A stretch of 64,000 nt of DNA from positions 10,938,041-11,002,040 of the forward strand of contig NC_083606.1 of the NCBI RefSeq assembly GCF_029168945.1. Direction: 5' to 3'. Each line of letters begins with the position of its first letter. The stretch's first letter is position 1. This DNA is from Cannabis sativa (lineage: Eukaryota; Streptophyta; Magnoliopsida; Rosales; Cannabaceae). Under the pieces are notes generated by a model. That model saw nothing but the letters and a program-made list of their open reading frames with translations, did no database searches and had not been told where the DNA came from. Shown here piece by piece: positions 1-11,153 of the stretch. Both the position numbers and the translations under genes were made by a program.

Positions 1-138
1 CATACTCCGGCTGCTGGTCATACTCCAGCCTGTACCGACATGATACGTCAATAGTACGGAACCACCAACCTAAGTGTCAGCCTGATCGGTCGAACCGGTC
101 ATACTCCGGCTGCTGGTCATACTCCAGCCTGTACCGAC
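1..138. repeat. Tandem repeat, period 99 bp, about 1.4 copies
   Basis: The first 39 bases (starting CATACTCCGGCTGCTGGTCA) recur at position 100 with one or two changes, so the unit is 99 bp and the second copy is partial. It may continue beyond the left edge. It lies inside the putative LTR that occupies the start of the window. Confidence 0.75.
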
Positions 139-1675
139 GTGACACAGTTGGATGGTTCGAAGCCAACATTCATAACTAATGTAATCTAAAAGGCTTCCTA
201 CATGCATGCTAAACATGTAATCTACATATGCATACTGTTATACTAATCTTACCTGGATTTCGAATTCAGGTGTGCCGGTCAACCTGACTGGAACTATCTG
301 CGCGGCGGATTACAGGCTCCTAAACCATAAAAATCACAACACTATAAGTGATACGCTAAATCACTTCCCGGGGACTTAAACTAGGAACTAAAAGTTTCCC
401 TATCGATAAAAAGCATGGCAATACCCCCAAAAACATAAAATCGAGGAAAATTAGGGTTTCTAAAAATTCCCCAACCGGTAGACCGGTTTTGCAACCGGAA
501 TTCCGGTTCTGAGAATTCCTGGACCCTCATCCGAAATTCCGGTTGCACAACCGGAATTCCGGTTCCTCGCAGGAAATTTTCAAAAATTCATATCTCAATC
601 AATTCCAACCCAAATCACACAAGATCTTCCAGACCTGTTCTATATGACCCAAATAACCATTCAAAGGCAACAAAACCACCCAGAACTCATAGAATCACAA
701 AACACCATTAAAGCCCAAGCTTTGAGTTCCAAAACTCAAACTTGGTTAGAATCAACTAACATGCAATCAAACTAGATTAAACCTACATAATCATGCATAA
801 TTAACCCTCTGAAAATAACTACAAACTTCAACAACATCACAGCAACAGATTTAAACCATTTCTCTTTGAAAACCATAATTTTTGCATAGAAAAACCTTAG
901 CTTTGCTCAACCTAACTATCATGCTTCACAACAGCTCAAATTAACTCAAATAAACAAGCTTTAAACCTCTGAAAATATCCACAAAATACAGCAGCAACAA
1001 CATCCAAATATCATGCATGCAATACACTAATTTCATCAAAATTCAACAAATTTTAAGAAGAAGAGATGAGGAGCTAACCTAGCTTAGATTGAACACAAAA
1101 GAGGATGAAATCACAAGCAAAAATCCAATTCCTTTGCTGCACCAAGAGGCCGAAAAAGAGAGAGGAAAAGAGAGAGTGTTTTTGAAATTTTTTTCTATTT
1201 TTTTCTAAGTGTTGATTTTTGAAATGAAAAATGAGATTAAATAACACTTACTCCTTTTTACTTCAGCCAAAACAAATTAAAATAAACATATAATCCATCT
1301 ATTAAAATCACTAGAGGACAAAATAATAATGGGGCAAAAAGACCATTTTGCCCCTCCACACTAAAACCACATAATTAACACTAAAGGGGTATTTTTGGGA
1401 AAATCTAAATTCCCGGCCATTCTCGACATTCCCAATGTCTACTAAACCGTCCCAAACTACTAACATACTAAGTTGTGATTTTTACTGAGCCAAACACCGA
1501 GTTCCAAAATACCGGGCACCGGAAATGCAAAAATATGAAAACTACTGAATGACTTAGAAATGCATCTCTGAATTCAATAATAACAGTATAATAATTATTT
1601 AAATAGCTATAAATAATTTCCATAATTAAACGTGATTAACTGCTAATTTCCAAATTAAACTAAGCGGTCTTTACA
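1..1675 (-). mobile_element. LTR of a probable Ty3/gypsy retrotransposon (left end outside window)
   Basis: Read on the minus strand, this begins TGTAAAGACCGC at 1675, a normal TG LTR start, and it abruptly interrupts a different retrotransposon coding fragment that resumes at about 1681. Inside it are a CT-rich leader-like tract near 1150-1190 (minus strand), GC-richer sequence than its surroundings and repeated ACCGGAATTCCGGT-type palindromes at 475-570. No coding frame is seen. The other boundary lies outside the window or is not recognisable, so it could be a solo LTR or the edge of a complete element. The assignment to Ty3/gypsy is an inference from general LTR appearance. Confidence 0.45.
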
Positions 1676-1680
1676 GACAC

Positions 1681-1785
1681 TTTCTCTTAGATTTTAAAGC
1701 AACAGAGGAATATATTTCTACCATTAAAGAACAATTTCCAAGTTTTCACCTTGACGACAAGGTGAAGATTCTTGGGGGTTATTGA
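1681..1785 (+). pseudogene. Ty3/gypsy polyprotein C-terminal fragment
   Basis: About 34 codons read in frame to a TGA at 1783-1785. They include EQFPSFHLDDKVKILGG, the motif that commonly closes plant Ty3/gypsy polyproteins (usually E-x-FP-x-F-x-LEDK). Everything upstream has been displaced by the LTR that ends at 1675. The G-rich run CTTGGGGGTTAT just before the stop looks like a polypurine tract, and the stop codon itself overlaps a TG that would start the 3' LTR. Confidence 0.6.
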
Positions 1786-1965
1786 TAAGCCTAAGACTTA
1801 CTTTGTGTATCACAAAATGATTAACATAGGCTGAGTTGTCTTAGTGTTTTAATTTTATTGGTCCAATTGTAATCTCTATCTTTGTGGAGAGACCAATCCT
1901 CTTGAAAGATTGAGAATTTACGGTGTGCTTGGAAGTAACCGTGTAAATACTAAGCAGTATAATTA
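1783..1965 (+). mobile_element. Start of 3' LTR belonging to the Ty3/gypsy fragment
   Basis: TGATAAGCCTAAG follows a purine-rich tract directly after the gypsy C-terminus, the expected position of a 3' LTR. The sequence loses recognisable character near 1965, where an AT-rich inverted-repeat element begins. No LTR partner is visible in the window. Confidence 0.4.
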
Positions 1966-2018
1966 CTAGGGTGGTAGCTACACCAATAGTAATTACACTA
2001 TATTTTAAAATACAATGT

Positions 2019-2840
2019 GTATTTGGCTATGAAATAGTAATTACATATGAATTCTTGATATTTTGTTTGGCAAAACAGATAGTTATTACACACAAAAATA
2101 ATATTTTTTAGTAGTTAAAGTTTTTAAAAAATGATATTGGTTGCTATGTAGAATTCAATAAAAATTGAAAAAAAAAATTAATTTAAAGTGTAAAAATAAA
2201 AAAGATAATATTGGTTCGCAAAACAAATAGTAATTACACACCAAAAATATATTGACACATCATTAAAGATGCTAAAATTTATGACAATTTATCAAAACAT
2301 ATAGCATTGCTCATAACATTCTTTAAAAAAAATATATATCGTTAAAGAATGGACCTTTTGTACAAAAATAAAATTATTATTTGTATTTTTAATAAAATAT
2401 TAAAAGAAATTAATTAAAAAAATAATTCTTTTATTTTTACACTTTAAATTAATTTTTTTATATATATATTTTTTATGGAATTTTACATAAGAATCAATTA
2501 TTTTGGTGTGTAATTACTATCTGTTTTGCCAACCAAAGTATGAATTTTAGTTGAGATTTAGATTGCTCTATTAGTTGCTATGTAAAATTTTATAAAAATG
2601 AAAAAAAAAAAAAAAAAAGATTTAAAGTATAAAAATACAAAAAAAAAAATTCTTTTTTTTAATTAATTTCTTTTAATATTTTATTAAATATACAAATAAT
2701 AATTTTATTTCTATATAAAAGGTTCATTCTTTAACGATGTATAATTTTTTTAAGGAATGTTATGAGCAATGCTATATGTTTTGATAAATTGCCATAAATT
2801 ATAGCATCTTCCATGATGTGGCAATATATTTATTAAAATA
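2019..2840. repeat. Compound AT-rich palindrome (nested MITE/foldback)
   Basis: Several inverted arms are stacked here. The segment 2247-2440 is repeated in inverse orientation at about 2645-2835 (both contain ATTCTTTAA next to a poly-A/T block and the GCTATATG-type words around 2305 and 2770). Inside them, TTTTGTTTGGCAAAACAGAT at 2070-2090 is inverted at about 2515-2535 and appears again in direct orientation near 2213-2235. The motif GTTGCTATGTA occurs near 2150 and 2577. This looks like one MITE inserted in or recombined with a relative. No protein-coding content is visible. Confidence 0.6.
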
Positions 2841-3645
2841 TAATCCAGAAAATTAAAACATAAGTTTCTTTTTTTTTTTTTAGAAACTGGTAAATATAAG
2901 TTTATATAATAAAAATTTATGGTATACATTGCCATGTCATTTATGATTGGATTTTAATAATAAATTTTCACGATGCATACCATTTTCCAATTTTAAAATA
3001 ATAAAAAATACCATAAAAATAAATAAAAAAAGTATTTTTAGTGTGACATAAAATTTGTATAATGATATATTATGTTTCAAATTTTGCATAATTTTTAATA
3101 CATCATTGGAGTAGATTTTTATAAAATTGGCTCCAATTTATATTTCCATTAAAAATGATCTAACAAAGTAATGACCACCTTACCAAAAAAAAAAAAAAAA
3201 CTAATGACCAACTTAATAATATCTCAATCCATTCACAATGTTTTGGAAAAAAAAAACTCAATTTCCAATAGTGATTAAAGACCTAAAATTAATCAAAATA
3301 CTATTATTGAAAATAAAGTAAACCATCTACAATTTTATCAAAATCAACCCATTACGTCCAAAAGAAAAATCATTACACAACGGATCAATAGACATCTAAA
3401 CAATCTCTAATTCATATATGACAAAAGACATTGGCTGAGATTATAAGCTAAAATAAAATATAATCTTATTTATTAATATTTATCTATACATATTTAAGGG
3501 AATGCATTTATTGTCATCATTCAATTATTTCTAATTTTATTTAATTTTTGTTTTGGATAAGCAAGATATGTGACTTTTAAGGTAAAAACAGTCAATGAAA
3601 CATCACTATGATTTGCTCGAGTAAAATAGGGCATTTGCAAAACAA
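2841..3645. other. AT-rich spacer, nothing recognised
   Basis: Low-complexity AT-rich sequence with A and T homopolymers. I see no gene, RNA or convincing repeat boundary. Confidence 0.6.
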
Positions 3646-3659
3646 TTTGACATCTATTT
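3646..3659. repeat. Target-site duplication of LINE copy 1, left
   Basis: TTTGACATCTATTT is followed by the poly(A) tail of the LINE (poly-T on this strand). The same 14 bases recur at 9635-9648 beyond the 5' end of the element. Confidence 0.9.
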
Positions 3660-3697
3660 TTTTTTTTTCCTTTAAGGAAAATACTTGTTATTATAAA

Positions 3698-6600
3698 TTA
3701 AACTGGTAAGTCATTTACAACAACAGAGTACAAAGATGGAGGAAAAGATTCCATCCAATAGCAAGTCTCATCCACCCCTAAAGCATATCTAGCCAAAGTG
3801 TGAGCGGCCATATTAGCCGTACGTTTGACATGTGATATTGATACACCCGGGAGAAAGGAAAGAAGACAAGAAATATCTATAATTAGATCATTAAAAGCTG
3901 CAATGCTATTTGTTCGGCCATATAATGCATTAGTCACCATTAAAGCATCTGTTTCCACATGACCTATTTGTAGCTCCCATTGTGAGGCCCAAACCAAACT
4001 GTGAAAGATAGCCTTTGCCTCCATTTCGTGAGAAGCAAAGTTACCAATAATAGGCATCGAGAGGGCAGCTATCACCTGACCTGTGCTATTACGTATAACA
4101 GCACCAAGTCCTATTCGGTTTTTAGATGAATCCACAGCTGCGTCAACATTCATTTTTAGTTCCCCAATAGGTGGGGGCTGCCAAGGAATGTGAACAGGTT
4201 GAGTTGGGGCAGATGAAGGAGGAACATGATGGAGTTGGGGCCGATACTTTAACTGGGCAGATCTGTAATTGGACATGTAATTGTTAGCAAAAGAAGCTAA
4301 ATGAGTTGCTGGTTTGGCTTGTTGTCCATGAACTACCCGGTTCCTCTCTGACCAAATACACCAAAGGATACAGAAAATTGATTCCATTTCGGTGACTGAA
4401 TGAAGCGTGGTAAGGTGAATTAAAAAATCACCCTTGTGCATCTGAGTAGCCTTATTCCAGTCAAAATGGAAGTTCGAAGCACGCCATACTGCTTTAGCGT
4501 ATTTGCATCCAAAAAGTGCGTGACCAATAGACTCCCACGCAAGACGACATAAAGAACAAGTGGAGTCCGTAATGATTTTCCTGCGCACCAAAGAAGTAGC
4601 AACAGGCAGCGCTTCATGCAAGACTCTCCAAACAAAGATTTTGATTTTTTGTGGCAGTTGCAAATCCCAAAAATACTTCCACCAGGCCGTGGGTGAAGTT
4701 GATGGGGAGCAGAGGTTTGTTTCTTCAAGTGAGGCAGCAAAATGATATCCAGAATGTACATTGTAGATACCTGAAATATGAGGATGCCATATGAGTTTGT
4801 CTTCTGTGGAGAAAAAACTTAGTGGGATTGTGAAAATTCGGTCCATATCAACACTTGAAAACCACTGCTGCAACATATTGCAGTCCCATTGTCGATCCTC
4901 AGTGATCAAACTGGAAACAAGAGCTTCAGCCGGTCCATGGTAATAAATTGGTAAGAAATTGTGATGGTTTGGTATCCACGGGTCAGTAGCACATTTGATG
5001 TGTCGTCCCTCTCCTATTTTCCACCGTAGACCAGCACGTAAAAGATCGCGACCATGGAGAATTCCCTGCCAGGTAAGTGACGGTGAGTGCCCGTGAGGGG
5101 CATCAAGAAAACTGTTGTTTGGGAAGTATCGACTTTTCAGTAATCGACTTAAAAGTGAGCTTGGGTTATCAATAAGCCTCCATGATTGTTTAGCAAGTAA
5201 TGCTTGATTGTAATGGACAAAGGATCGAAATCCCATACCCCCTTCAGACTTGTTTTTGCATAAAAGTTTCCAGCTACGCCAATGGATTTTATTGCCATTC
5301 TCATTTGTTCCCCACCAAAAGTTAGACATCATCGATTCAATTTGATTGCAAATGGTGGTTGGAAGCTTAAAACAACTCATAAGATATGTAGGGATCGATT
5401 GCACCACAGCTTTGAGTAAGATTTCCTTGCCTCCAATAGAGAAAAGTTTATCGTTCCAAGTTCTCATTAACCTCCATATCTTTTCTTTAACTTCACTGAA
5501 GAGTTGTTGTTTATCCCGATCAGTGTATGCTGGGAGTCCAAGATATTTCTCGTGACAATCACGTATGGGCATAGATAAAACTCGATGAAATTGTACCTGA
5601 GCAGCCAAAGTTGTATTTGGTGAGAAGGAGAGAACCGACTTGTCAGGATTTAGGACTTGGCCTGAGGCTTTATGGTATGTATCAAGTGATCTCTTAATGG
5701 CATGGCAAGAACTATCAGTAGCCTTACAAAAAAGGAGGCTGTCATCTGCAAAGAGTAGATGAGAAATGGGGGGAGCTCTTCTAGTGAGTGAAAATCCTTG
5801 TAGATGTCCCAACCGTTCCTCATTTTTCAGCAAGCATGATAACCCCTCTGAACATATTAAGAATAAATACGGTGATAATGGGCAGCCTTGTCGGAGCCCT
5901 CTAGATGGGGTCACAGAGCCAGTAAGTTCTCCATTCAAAAGAAAGGTGAAGTGATTCGTTGTTAAGCAACTCATAATAAGTGAAATCCATCCATCTGCAA
6001 ATCCCATTTGAACCATGACAGCTTTGATAAAAGACCATTCAACACGGTCAAATGCTTTACTCATGTCTAACTTCATGGCTGCCACTCCTTGACGACCAGA
6101 TGTTCTGAGTTTAATACCATGGATGAGCTCGAAAGCCACCAAAATATTATCAGTTATAAGTCGATTAGGAAGAAAAGCACTTTGCGTTTCGGAGATCACA
6201 TGTGGAAGGACATTCTTGAAACGAGCAACTAGAACTTTGGTAATCAGTTTGGAGATGACATTGCAGAGGCTGATTGGTCGAAAATCCTTCATATGCCGAG
6301 CCTTCTTGATCTTTGGAATGAGGGTAATGATTGTTGAATTAAGAGGAGTAGGATCCGCACCCTCATTTAAAACACTTAAGACAGCATTAGTGACCAAGTT
6401 TCCAACAGTTTCCCAGTTATTTTGATAAAACATTGCAGACATCCCGTCGATACCTGGGCTTTTGTCAGAGCCCATTGAGTGAAGAGCTAATTCAACATCA
6501 GCTTGGGTGAAAGGTTGGAGCAGTGTCTCATTCATTTCCAAAGTAACCGAGTTAGGAATGGTGGCCAGTGTTTCAGCAAGAGCAGCATTGTCGGTTGAGG

Positions 6601-7831
6601 AAGCCGTAAACAAATTAGTGAAATATGATTCAATTACATGGCTCATGTCCTATTTGGAAGTGATTCTTGTACCATCATCTGTATAGAGAGAGGTGATTTT
6701 GTTGTTGGACTTTCTTGCTGAGGCTTTTGAGTGAAAATATTTTGTATTTTTATCACCCAAATGCATCCAATCAAGTCGAGAACGTTGATGCCAATAAATC
6801 TCCTCTTGTTCAAGCAAGTCATCAAGAATGGATTCATGGTGCTTCAGAGTTGCTGCTGTCTCATTATTCAGAGAATGAGAGTTATTCAAAGTGTCAACTC
6901 GTTTTTGTGCAGCAGTAATATTATGCTTCATTCGGCCATATTTTTTGATGTGCCAGGACTGTAGTGATCGAGCACATGATTCAAGGTTGTTGAGGACACC
7001 ACAAATAGGGTCAGTAACTTGATCATTTAGCCAAGAATTAGAGATTATATCCTTACTTTCAGGGTCCGATAACCATAACTTCTCGAAACGAAATCTACTG
7101 TGTCTTTGATGATTGTGAGAGATTGAAGCATTGGATAACACAACTGATATAGCTCGATGATCAGAGTTAAAGTAGTCCAAGTGAGTTACCTTTGGTTGAT
7201 TAAAAGCCAAATTCCATGCATCATTGACAAAACACCAGTCGAGCCTTTCTTTGAGAGTGTTGACTGCTGTCCTTTTTTTTGCCCAAGTGAAGCAATCACC
7301 TTGAAAAGGAGGATCAGAGAGGTGGCAGTAATCAAGAGCAGAACGAAAGGCAGTCATTTGTGATTCACTTCGTAAGGTACCCCCTGATTTATTTTGATTG
7401 GACAAAATCTCATTAAAATCGCCAATAACCAACCATGGTTGCATAGGCGCCACATCCGAAAGGCGACGGAGAAGTGTCCATGAATCAGATCTATTCTGTA
7501 CAGTAGGAGATCCATAAAAAGCTGAAAAATGAAATTGTGGACCAGCAATAGAAGTCATGTAGCAATCAAAAAAACAAGAGCCAAAATTATTAAGTTTCAC
7601 ATCGATATCGTCTTTCCATAAAAGCATGAGACCTCCACTTAAACCAATACGAGGAACTTCCAATCCATGACTGAAATTCAATGAGTGACGAAAACGAGGT
7701 AAAGAATTATTGTTGAGCCGAGTCTCCATAAGAAAGAGAACATGGGGAGATTGCTGAGAAACAAGCAATCTAAGATGTCGAAACGCATTCGGGTTCCCCA
7801 ATCCCCGCGCGTTCCAGCTTAGGATTTTCAT
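3698..7831 (-). pseudogene. LINE ORF2: endonuclease-reverse transcriptase-RNase H, one nonsense codon
   Basis: The protein starts MKILSWNARGLGNP, the usual start of the APE-type endonuclease. It shows METRL, VIGDFNEIL and SDHRAISV motifs and ends its first part at a TAG at 6650-6652. The frame continues unchanged after one codon (ATG at 6646) into reverse transcriptase with the catalytic FADD box about 300 codons further on, then the zf-RVT segment (CSLCRLAWESIGHALFGCKYA) and an RNase H domain beginning LKMNVDAAVDSS. Without the single stop the product would be about 1,377 residues, the length of copy 2. The stop falls between endonuclease and RT, so full-length protein is unlikely unless it is read through. 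Confidence 0.9.
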
Positions 7832-9396
7832 AATCCTTTGCGGGATTGCAAAGCAATCTCCGCAGAGTCGTCAGAGTCACCATCAGAATCCTTGGGAAAC
7901 AAAGAAACATTTTGGTTTGAGCAGTCTCCTTTTGACGAGGAAGGAAAAGCAGCAGCAGCAGTGTTTTGGTTTCGGCATCGCTTGAGCATTTGTCTCATGG
8001 AAGGAGCATCAGTATGCCTTTTGAAAAGTCTGTTAGGATGTACATTTTCTTGACCAACTTCAGAAATGTGGCAGGTGGTAGTGGTAAGTGATGGTGTGTT
8101 GGTGAAAAGAGAAGTCATCATTGGGGTAGCAGTATGTGTAGGTGCGTTGGTGGAAGTGTGTATTGGCTCTGTTGATGAGTTTGGGGGGTATGTTGCAATT
8201 GGGATATAGATATTGGGGGCAAAACCTATATCAGGGGTGTATATATGGTTAAGATTTGTGGTTTGTGAAGGGGTGATATGGATGGTATTGGTATTGTTTA
8301 ATGAAGATGGTATAGAAGGGGTGTCATTGGTAGAGATAGCCATATTAGATGTTGCATTTGTGATAGATGACAGATGAGAGGTAGTTGGAATTGGCGTTAG
8401 TGGTTGAGTAGTACCAATATGTAATGGGGGGTTCTGATGCAAAGGAAAGGAGCCAAGATTAGAACTCCTTGGCAATAATGGAGTTGCAGCAGATGATTCT
8501 CCTGGGAAAAGGATTTTTGGCTGTGGTTGCGCTATGGATCCTAAGTTCGGGATGGTAGAAACCAGTGATGTACGAGCCAAGCGAGTTAAAAGTGGCCAAG
8601 CGTTCCCCTTAGAGAAATCAGTGCGGTATTTGTCATAGCCAGTAGTTGGAAGTTTCGCACCTTTCATCCAAGGACCATACTCAAGATCATCATCATTACC
8701 ATTGTCCATTCTCTCCATGAAGGCTACACATTTTTCGAAAGGGTGGCCAAGTCGCCCACACTCAAAACAGAACTCCGGTAATCGTTCATATCGAAAGTCA
8801 ATCCAAAAGTCATCCTTGATCCTTGGCAGACTTATCATACGCCCACGGAGGAGCGGCTTGTCAATAGGAAGTCTTACCCGAATTCTTAAGAAAGGGCCCC
8901 ATCCCTCATCAAGAGATTCTTCATGGACGTCCAGAAATTCACCAATAATGTTTCCCAAAGCAGTAGCAAGTATTTTGGATTTGCTCAAGAACGGCAAACG
9001 ATAGACTTGAACCCAAAATGGAGTGCTTGACAGATTTTTTACTGTGACATTCTGCAGAACAGATGGTGAGCAAAAGACCACAAGGTGATTTTGGAAATGC
9101 CATGGCTCTTTGTTTAGGACCCGAAGTTTATCCCCTGCACATCCAAAAGTGACTTTAAACAAACCATCTCCATAAACAGAAATAATTACAGGGTATCTAC
9201 CCTTCCAGTGGCCTCCCATTTGATCAAAAAAAGAAGGCTCGTGGACATAATTCTCGGTGAGAACTCGAGCAATGAGGATGTGTTTGGGGTCATTTGTTGA
9301 AGCAGTAGCAACATCAGCAGGCAGAAGTGCAACAGAACTTTCCTCTTCAGTGAGGTTTAGTGTGGAATTCATGGAATGCAAGAGAGGATCCATCAC
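7828..9396 (-). CDS. LINE ORF1: DUF4283 / zinc-knuckle RNA-binding protein
   Basis: An open 522-codon frame. The first part (about residues 40-190) resembles the DUF4283 domain of plant LINE ORF1 proteins. It is followed by a CCHC knuckle CFECGRLGHPFEKC (C-x2-C-x4-H-x4-C) near residue 210 and a long Ser/Thr/Pro/Asn-rich, low-complexity C-terminal half. In the family this protein coats the element RNA for target-primed reverse transcription. Its TGA overlaps the ORF2 start as ATGA (7828-7831), suggesting coupled termination and reinitiation. Confidence 0.85.
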   Translation of the reverse strand: MMDPLLHSMNSTLNLTEEESSVALLPADVATASTNDPKHILIARVLTENYVHEPSFFDQMGGHWKGRYPVIISVYGDGLFKVTFGCAGDKLRVLNKEPWHFQNHLVVFCSPSVLQNVTVKNLSSTPFWVQVYRLPFLSKSKILATALGNIIGEFLDVHEESLDEGWGPFLRIRVRLPIDKPLLRGRMISLPRIKDDFWIDFRYERLPEFCFECGRLGHPFEKCVAFMERMDNGNDDDLEYGPWMKGAKLPTTGYDKYRTDFSKGNAWPLLTRLARTSLVSTIPNLGSIAQPQPKILFPGESSAATPLLPRSSNLGSFPLHQNPPLHIGTTQPLTPIPTTSHLSSITNATSNMAISTNDTPSIPSSLNNTNTIHITPSQTTNLNHIYTPDIGFAPNIYIPIATYPPNSSTEPIHTSTNAPTHTATPMMTSLFTNTPSLTTTTCHISEVGQENVHPNRLFKRHTDAPSMRQMLKRCRNQNTAAAAFPSSSKGDCSNQNVSLFPKDSDGDSDDSAEIALQSRKGL

Positions 9397-9634
9397 AAAA
9401 TGCAGAAAAACCAGAAGCAGAAGCAGCAGTTAGGGAAAAAAAAACCAAAGAAAACTGAAGGAAGTAGAAAGAGGGAAACCGAAGATTTGAAAAAGCAGTT
9501 AAAAATCCAAAAAGATAGTTAAAATTCTATAACAGCAACAGACCCAAAACAGGGCACAAAATTTTTTTTTTTATTATTTATGTTTACTTTACTACTTGTG
9601 AGCGAGTTTCCTTAAATTTAAGCAAAAAAAAAAT

Positions 9635-9648
9635 TTTGACATCTATTT
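9635..9648. repeat. Target-site duplication of LINE copy 1, right
   Basis: TTTGACATCTATTT is identical to 3646-3659 and marks the 5' boundary of the LINE. Confidence 0.9.
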
Positions 9649-10232
9649 ATTTATAAATAAAGTTGGGGTTTAATTAAAAATATGGATAGGAATCTTAGAA
9701 TAAATATACGCTGGATCACTTTAATTTGGAAAATACTTGCATTAAGGTTTTTTTTAAGTAATTTATTTATTTATATAGTTTGTACTTGGTATACTTGTTG
9801 TGGTTGACTAGATAAGAGATCATATCAACATAATTTTAACCAAATAGAACACAATTAAGTGAATTATTGCCATATCTTTATATAAACGATGATGAAATAA
9901 AATTTAAAATAAAAGTGAAACCTAAAAATATCATGTAAATTAATGGTACTTTGTTCATATATGGATTTTCGCTTGATACATTTTCTAAAAAATAAAAATA
10001 ATAGTGATAAGATCATCTGATGAATGTTTTATCTTTACAATGAGACATAATTGAACCATATCAGTTTTTAATCAAATCCAATCAGTTAAAAACAGGAAGA
10101 TGGTGATGATAAAAATCAGCTCAAGCTATTGTGTATTATTTATTATATAGCCACTAAGCAACTAATAGTACAATCTAGAATATGAACACCTCACTCCAAA
10201 AAATACAGATAAAAGGAATATTCTCTCTCACA
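9649..10232. other. AT-rich spacer
   Basis: No gene is seen. The segment from about 10140 to 10232 may be the remnant 3' end of the neighbouring minus-strand copia fragment, but no LTR boundary could be fixed. Confidence 0.5.
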
Positions 10233-11153
10233 CTAATAACTGAAAAGAGAGAGAAATATAATTGTCAAATCATGCAAAGAATAATTAATAAAGTCATTAA
10301 TACTAAATGGTAAATGGTAACCAGTAACTGGTAATAAGTAAAGAATATATTTTCTAAAACTTCCATTCAAATTAAGTAGGGTGCAAATCACACCTAGTTT
10401 GTTAACTAAAAAATAAAATCTCGAGTTGGATAGGCTTTTTACTAAGCAGACTGCAGTTTGATCATGAGAGGAAATGTATTTGATGTCAAGAGTTTTAGTT
10501 AGAACTTTATCTCTAATAAAATGCACATCTAACTCAATGTGTTTTGTTCTAGCATGAGAGACTGGATTAGAAGCCAATGTATTAGCTCCCATGTTATCAC
10601 ACCAGATAATTGGAGTGTGTTGAAGAGGAAACTGTACTTCTCGAAGCAGAGACTGAATCCAAGCAAATTCTGCAGCAACTTGAGCAAGAGCTTTGTACTC
10701 TCATTCAGTGTTTGATCTTGAGATAACAGCTTGCTTCTTTGAAGACCATGACACTAAGGAGTCTCCAAAATAGACACAATAACCAACTACTGAATTTCTA
10801 TCATCAGGGCACCAAGCCCAGTTAGCATCAAAGTACCCTGTAAGAGCCAGTCTGTCAGTATACTTGATATGCAAACCATGATCTTGAGTACCCTTTAAGT
10901 ATCTTAGAATTTTCTTTGCTACAGACCAGCAAACATCAGTTGGAGCTTTTAGAAACTGACTTAGTTTATTCACAGAGAAACTAATATCAGGCTTGGTGTG
11001 TGTGAGATATTGAAGAGCCCCAATTAAGCTTATGTGCTTTGTGAGATTTTCAAATGGTGTGCCATCTTGTATGGACAAAACTTTCCCTACTGTCATAGGA
11101 GTAGGACAACATTTAAGATGTACCATGTTTGATTTCTTGAGTAGGGTTGTTAT
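10233..11153 (-). pseudogene. Ty1/copia RT C-terminus and RNase H fragment
   Basis: Minus-strand translation gives the end of copia reverse transcriptase and its RNase H: CPTPM, SLIGALQYLTHTKPDI, VNKLSQFL, ILRYLKGT, VSWSSKKQAVISRSNTE, then a stop at 10701-10703. The same protein continues with ASNPVSHARTKHIELDVHFI and a degenerate end. The upstream part of pol is cut off exactly at 11153, where another copia LTR begins. It is one of the oldest layers of this nest. Confidence 0.85.

Larger units (their letters stand above)
3660..9634 (-). mobile_element. Full-length LINE (L1 clade with RNase H), copy 1
   Basis: A complete non-LTR retrotransposon of about 5.97 kb on the minus strand. Order: roughly 240-bp 5' leader, ORF1 (7828-9396), ORF2 (3698-7831, one stop), a short 3' UTR of about 30 bp and a poly(A) tail seen as T-run 3659-3668. 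It is bounded by a perfect 14-bp duplication, so both ends are secure and the element was not 5'-truncated at insertion. The layout DUF4283/zinc-knuckle ORF1 followed by endonuclease-RT-RNase H is that of plant L1 elements that gained an RNase H domain. Confidence 0.92.
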
